Of a stretch of 9,312 nucleotides of DNA, positions 7,148 through 9,312 are shown in pieces. The DNA is from Actinomycetes bacterium (GTDB taxonomy: Bacteria; Actinomycetota; Acidimicrobiia; Acidimicrobiales; Bog-793): positions 1-9,312 of the forward strand of contig JAKAOD010000091.1 of assembly GCA_021823365.1 (NCBI GenBank), given 5' to 3'. A model generated the notes under the pieces. It was not told the origin of the DNA. It worked only from the letters and a program-made list of their open reading frames with translations, and searched no databases. A program made the position numbers and the translations under genes. Position 1 is the stretch's first letter. Every line of letters starts with the position of its first letter.

Positions 7148-7848
7148 CAGTCGTGCACCTCGATGCGGACGCGCTTGTTGGTCCTTCCCTTCGATTCGGT
7201 CTTCACCACGCGGATCCGTCCGACCTCGTCCGTGCGGCGCACGTGCGTGCCGCCGTCCGCCTGCTTGTCGAGGCCGACGATGTCGACGACCCGAAGCTCG
7301 GTGACCGAGGGAGGGACCAGGTCGACCTTGGTGCGGATCAGGTCCTCGTCCGCCAGGGCGGTCTCACGCGGCATGAACCGGACCTCGATCGGGCGCGCGG
7401 CCGCGAGCTCCTCGTTCACGGCGGACTCGATCGTCGCGGCGAATCCCTCGGGCAGGGGATCGAACTCGAAGTCCATGCGGGCACTGAGCGGCTCCATGTT
7501 GCCGCCCGTCACCGCCTTCCCCCACCTGTGCCAGATGACCCCGCACAGGACGTGCAGCGCGGTGTGCGTCCTCATGAGGGCGTGCCGGCGGTCCCAGTCG
7601 AGGTGGCCCTCCACCGACGCGCCGACGTCGGGCACCGGCCCCTCGACCACGTGCCAGACCTCGTCGCCTTCCTTTCGGACGTCCACCACACGCGCGCCGC
7701 CAAGGGTTCCGGTGTCGTGCGGCTGGCCCCCGCCCGTCGGGTAGAAGACGGTGCGGTCGAGCGTCACACGGCCCGCGTCGACGGCCGTCACGGTCGCAGA
7801 GACGTCGCGCAGGTACGCGTCGCGGAGATAGAGGAGCGCGGTCGGCAC
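7147..7848 (-). CDS. Alanyl-tRNA editing protein, AlaX-like (tRNA_SAD domain)
   Basis: Free-standing homologue of the AlaRS editing domain. Such proteins hydrolyse wrongly charged Ser-tRNA(Ala) or Gly-tRNA(Ala) in trans. The 233-aa length fits the medium AlaX-M class. The glycine-rich motif FYPTGGGQPHDTG is at 35-47, the zinc/catalytic HxxxH is HTALH at 95-99, and the C-terminal motif is QADGGTHV at 196-203. H202 is present, but the usual cysteine of CxxxH is replaced by D198; my recollection is that an ADGGTH variant occurs in some AlaX-M proteins, so this may be subfamily-typical. The C-terminal KTESKGRTNKRVRIEV is also typical of the family. The start is GTG at 7848-7846, with GGAGG 9 nt upstream. 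The gene leads the operon and its TGA overlaps the selB ATG. That context suggests a role with selenocysteine or serine charging of tRNA, which is inference. Confidence 0.92.
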   Translation of the reverse strand: MPTALLYLRDAYLRDVSATVTAVDAGRVTLDRTVFYPTGGGQPHDTGTLGGARVVDVRKEGDEVWHVVEGPVPDVGASVEGHLDWDRRHALMRTHTALHVLCGVIWHRWGKAVTGGNMEPLSARMDFEFDPLPEGFAATIESAVNEELAAARPIEVRFMPRETALADEDLIRTKVDLVPPSVTELRVVDIVGLDKQADGGTHVRRTDEVGRIRVVKTESKGRTNKRVRIEVHD

Positions 7849-8067
7849 CTCAGCGCGCCTCCACGGAGCGGGGCGGGCGACTTGGAGGCACAGGGGGGCT
7901 CGCGGTGCACATCGGCCCCGGCAACACTACCGAGTCGGGGCGCGAGGTCCGGCTCGTGTCCGGGAGGGAGGCCGGAATGCCCCGGCCCCTGCGGCGTGCC
8001 AGACTGCCCCGGCAGGTCGGGACCCTTCGGAGGAGGCCAAGGGAGGCGGGGCCAAGGGGGGTGGGCC
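7849..8067. other. Divergent intergenic region between the sel operon and the secreted propeller gene
   Basis: These 219 bp must hold the promoter of the four-gene sel operon (leftward) and probably that of the secreted protein (rightward). The right half is G-rich on the plus strand; GGCCAAGGG occurs twice, at 8035-8043 and 8050-8058, and CTGCC-cc-GGCAG forms a small inverted repeat near 8007-8018. I cannot identify a convincing -35/-10 pair on either strand. I also see no tRNA-like cloverleaf, in particular no TCA anticodon loop that would mark selC. Confidence 0.4.
7858..7862 (-). promoter_or_regulatory. Ribosome binding site of the alaX-like gene
   Basis: GGAGG on the minus strand ends 9 nt before the GTG at 7848. 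It is the only good Shine-Dalgarno near that position and supports this start. Confidence 0.65.
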
Positions 8068-9312
8068 ATGGGGAACGGGCCCAGGAGGTGCAGGGCGCGG
8101 CGGCTGGCAGGCGCCGGCCTCTCGGGGCTGGCCGTGCTCGCCTCCGCCAGCACCGCCGGGCTGTCGGGGTCGGCCGCTGCGGTCGCGCACCGAGCAGACG
8201 CGGCTCCGCCGGCGCGCGACGCGGCGCCGGGGTCGAGAGCCCCCATCCTGCGCGAGGTCTGGCGCGTGGAGCTGAGGGATGGCTCGCACGGACGCGTGGC
8301 GCTCGGGTCGCCCTCGCTCGCCACACTGAGCGGTGGGCCGGCTGTCGTGTTCGGCGACCGCTCGGGGCGTGTCTACGCGCTGAACCTTGCCACCGGCGAC
8401 CCGGTTCCGGGCTGGCCGAAGCGGGTCGGTGTGCCGGTGACATCGACCCCGTCGGCGCTGAAGATCCCGGCCTCGCCCTACGACGAGGTGCTCGTCGGCA
8501 CCGGCAACGCCTCCGAGCCGTGCGCGGGCGGGTACGAGTGGTTGCGTCCGACAGGGGCCGGAGGCCTTCTTCGCGCGCCGAATCCTCCCTCCGATCACAC
8601 GTGCGGCGCCGACGGCGTCTTCGCGGGGATCGCGGTCGGCACGCTCGACGGGGTCACCGCCGCCGTGGCGGGGACGCTGGGCCAGGAGACCCTGGCGTTC
8701 GACGCCGCGACGCGGCGGGTTCTGCCGGGGTTCCCCTGGTTCCAGGCGGACTCGAACTTCGCCACGCCCGCGATCGCGGACGTCGAAGGGAACGGCGCGA
8801 ACCAGATCGTGGAGGGTGGTGCGCAGCACTCGGGCCGTGCCTTCGGGAGGCGGTACGCGCAGGGAGGCCACATCCGGGTGCTGAGCGCGGCCGGAAAGCT
8901 CCTGTGCGGGGACACACTGGACGAGTCCGTGAACTCCTCGCCAGCGGTCGGGAGGTTCCTCGCCCGCGGAGCGGTCGGTATCGTCGCGGGCACCGGACCG
9001 ACATTCCCGGCGGCCTCGCAGCACGACGAGGTGGTCGCCGTCGACGCCGGTTGCCGCGAGGTCTGGGCGCGCAAGCTCGCGGGGACAACCGGCTACGAGA
9101 GCCCCGCGCTCGCCGACGTGCTCGGCGACGGGCAGCTGCAGGTGATCGCCACGACACGATCCGGCGGCGTGTACGCGCTCGACGGGGCGACGGGCGCGAC
9201 GTTGTGGCACACGCAGCTGAGGCACGACGTCTACGGGTCTCCGGTCACCGTCGGGCTCGGCACAGGACGCCAGGACGTCGTGGTTGCCACGATCAACGGC
9301 TTCGACGTGTTG
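8068..9312 (+). CDS. Secreted beta-propeller protein with FG-GAP/PQQ-like repeats (N-terminal part, cut by window edge)
   Basis: An open frame of 415 codons runs from an ATG at 8068 to the right edge without a stop. The N-terminus is an export signal: an Arg-rich n-region (RRCRARR, 6-12), a hydrophobic stretch at about 13-40, and a possible cleavage after AVA at 38-40. The RR is not a strong Tat motif. A Pro/Ala-rich spacer follows. The mature part has blade-like repeats: GDRSGRVYALNLATG (97-111), FATPAIADVEGNGANQIV (231-248), SPALADVLGDGQLQVIA (345-361) with SGGVYALDGATGATLW (365-380), and SPVTVGLGTGRQDVVVAT (391-408). These mix the D-x-x-G-D-G/N-x-x motif of FG-GAP/VCBS repeats with the YALD-x-x-TG-x-x-x-W signature of PQQ-like blades. 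Four cysteines (152, 179, 280, 329) could form disulfides. AAGGGGGG precedes the ATG. No enzyme active site is recognisable; an extracellular binding or adhesion role is a guess. Confidence 0.8.
   Translation, partial: MGNGPRRCRARRLAGAGLSGLAVLASASTAGLSGSAAAVAHRADAAPPARDAAPGSRAPILREVWRVELRDGSHGRVALGSPSLATLSGGPAVVFGDRSGRVYALNLATGDPVPGWPKRVGVPVTSTPSALKIPASPYDEVLVGTGNASEPCAGGYEWLRPTGAGGLLRAPNPPSDHTCGADGVFAGIAVGTLDGVTAAVAGTLGQETLAFDAATRRVLPGFPWFQADSNFATPAIADVEGNGANQIVEGGAQHSGRAFGRRYAQGGHIRVLSAAGKLLCGDTLDESVNSSPAVGRFLARGAVGIVAGTGPTFPAASQHDEVVAVDAGCREVWARKLAGTTGYESPALADVLGDGQLQVIATTRSGGVYALDGATGATLWHTQLRHDVYGSPVTVGLGTGRQDVVVATINGFDVL

Noticed and set aside
5255..7744. Long plus-strand open frame of 829 codons.
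   Set aside because: It lies antisense to selB and the alaX-like gene, is rich in Arg, Gly, Asp and Glu with no recognisable domain, and is explained by high GC at the third codon positions of the real genes.
7927..9225. Long minus-strand open frame of 432 codons.
   Set aside because: It is antisense to the secreted propeller gene, whose frame has a signal peptide and clear repeats; the antisense frame shows no domain.

Overview
This is a very GC-rich bacterial window with dense gene packing, several GTG starts and TGA as the stop codon of every complete gene. A deazaflavin (F420)-type luciferase-like oxidoreductase and the general codon style suggest a high-GC Actinomycetota or a similar lineage. 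Nothing in the window fixes the taxon, so this is an inference.

Left part (1-2136, minus strand): three ordinary metabolic genes read leftwards. They are an LLM-class F420-dependent oxidoreductase, a 5-formyltetrahydrofolate cyclo-ligase, and a short-chain dehydrogenase cut by the left edge. A 17-bp tandem duplication carrying the purine-rich ribosome binding site lies just upstream of the dehydrogenase start.

Middle (2257-2841, plus strand): one small ParA/MinD-type ATPase with intact deviant Walker motifs. It is divergent from the oxidoreductase, convergent with selA, and has no ParB partner in the window.

Core (2872-7848, minus strand): a tightly overlapping four-gene operon, transcribed as alanyl-tRNA-editing protein (AlaX-like), selB, selD, selA. 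SelD makes selenophosphate. SelA converts Ser-tRNA(Sec) to Sec-tRNA(Sec). SelB delivers Sec-tRNA(Sec) to UGA codons that are followed by a SECIS element. The stop and start codons overlap at all three junctions (TGATG, GTGA, GTGA), so the genes are almost certainly co-transcribed and translationally coupled. I found no selC (tRNA-Sec) and no selenoprotein gene in the window. Two points stand out. A tRNA-editing domain gene heads the selenocysteine operon. SelB also keeps its G1-G3 GTPase motifs but lacks recognisable G4 and G5 guanine-recognition motifs.

Right part (8068-9312, plus strand): the start of a secreted protein with FG-GAP/PQQ-like beta-propeller repeats, divergent from the sel operon and running off the right edge.

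I see no mobile element, CRISPR array, rRNA or tRNA gene. The long open frames antisense to the genes are shadows produced by the base composition.
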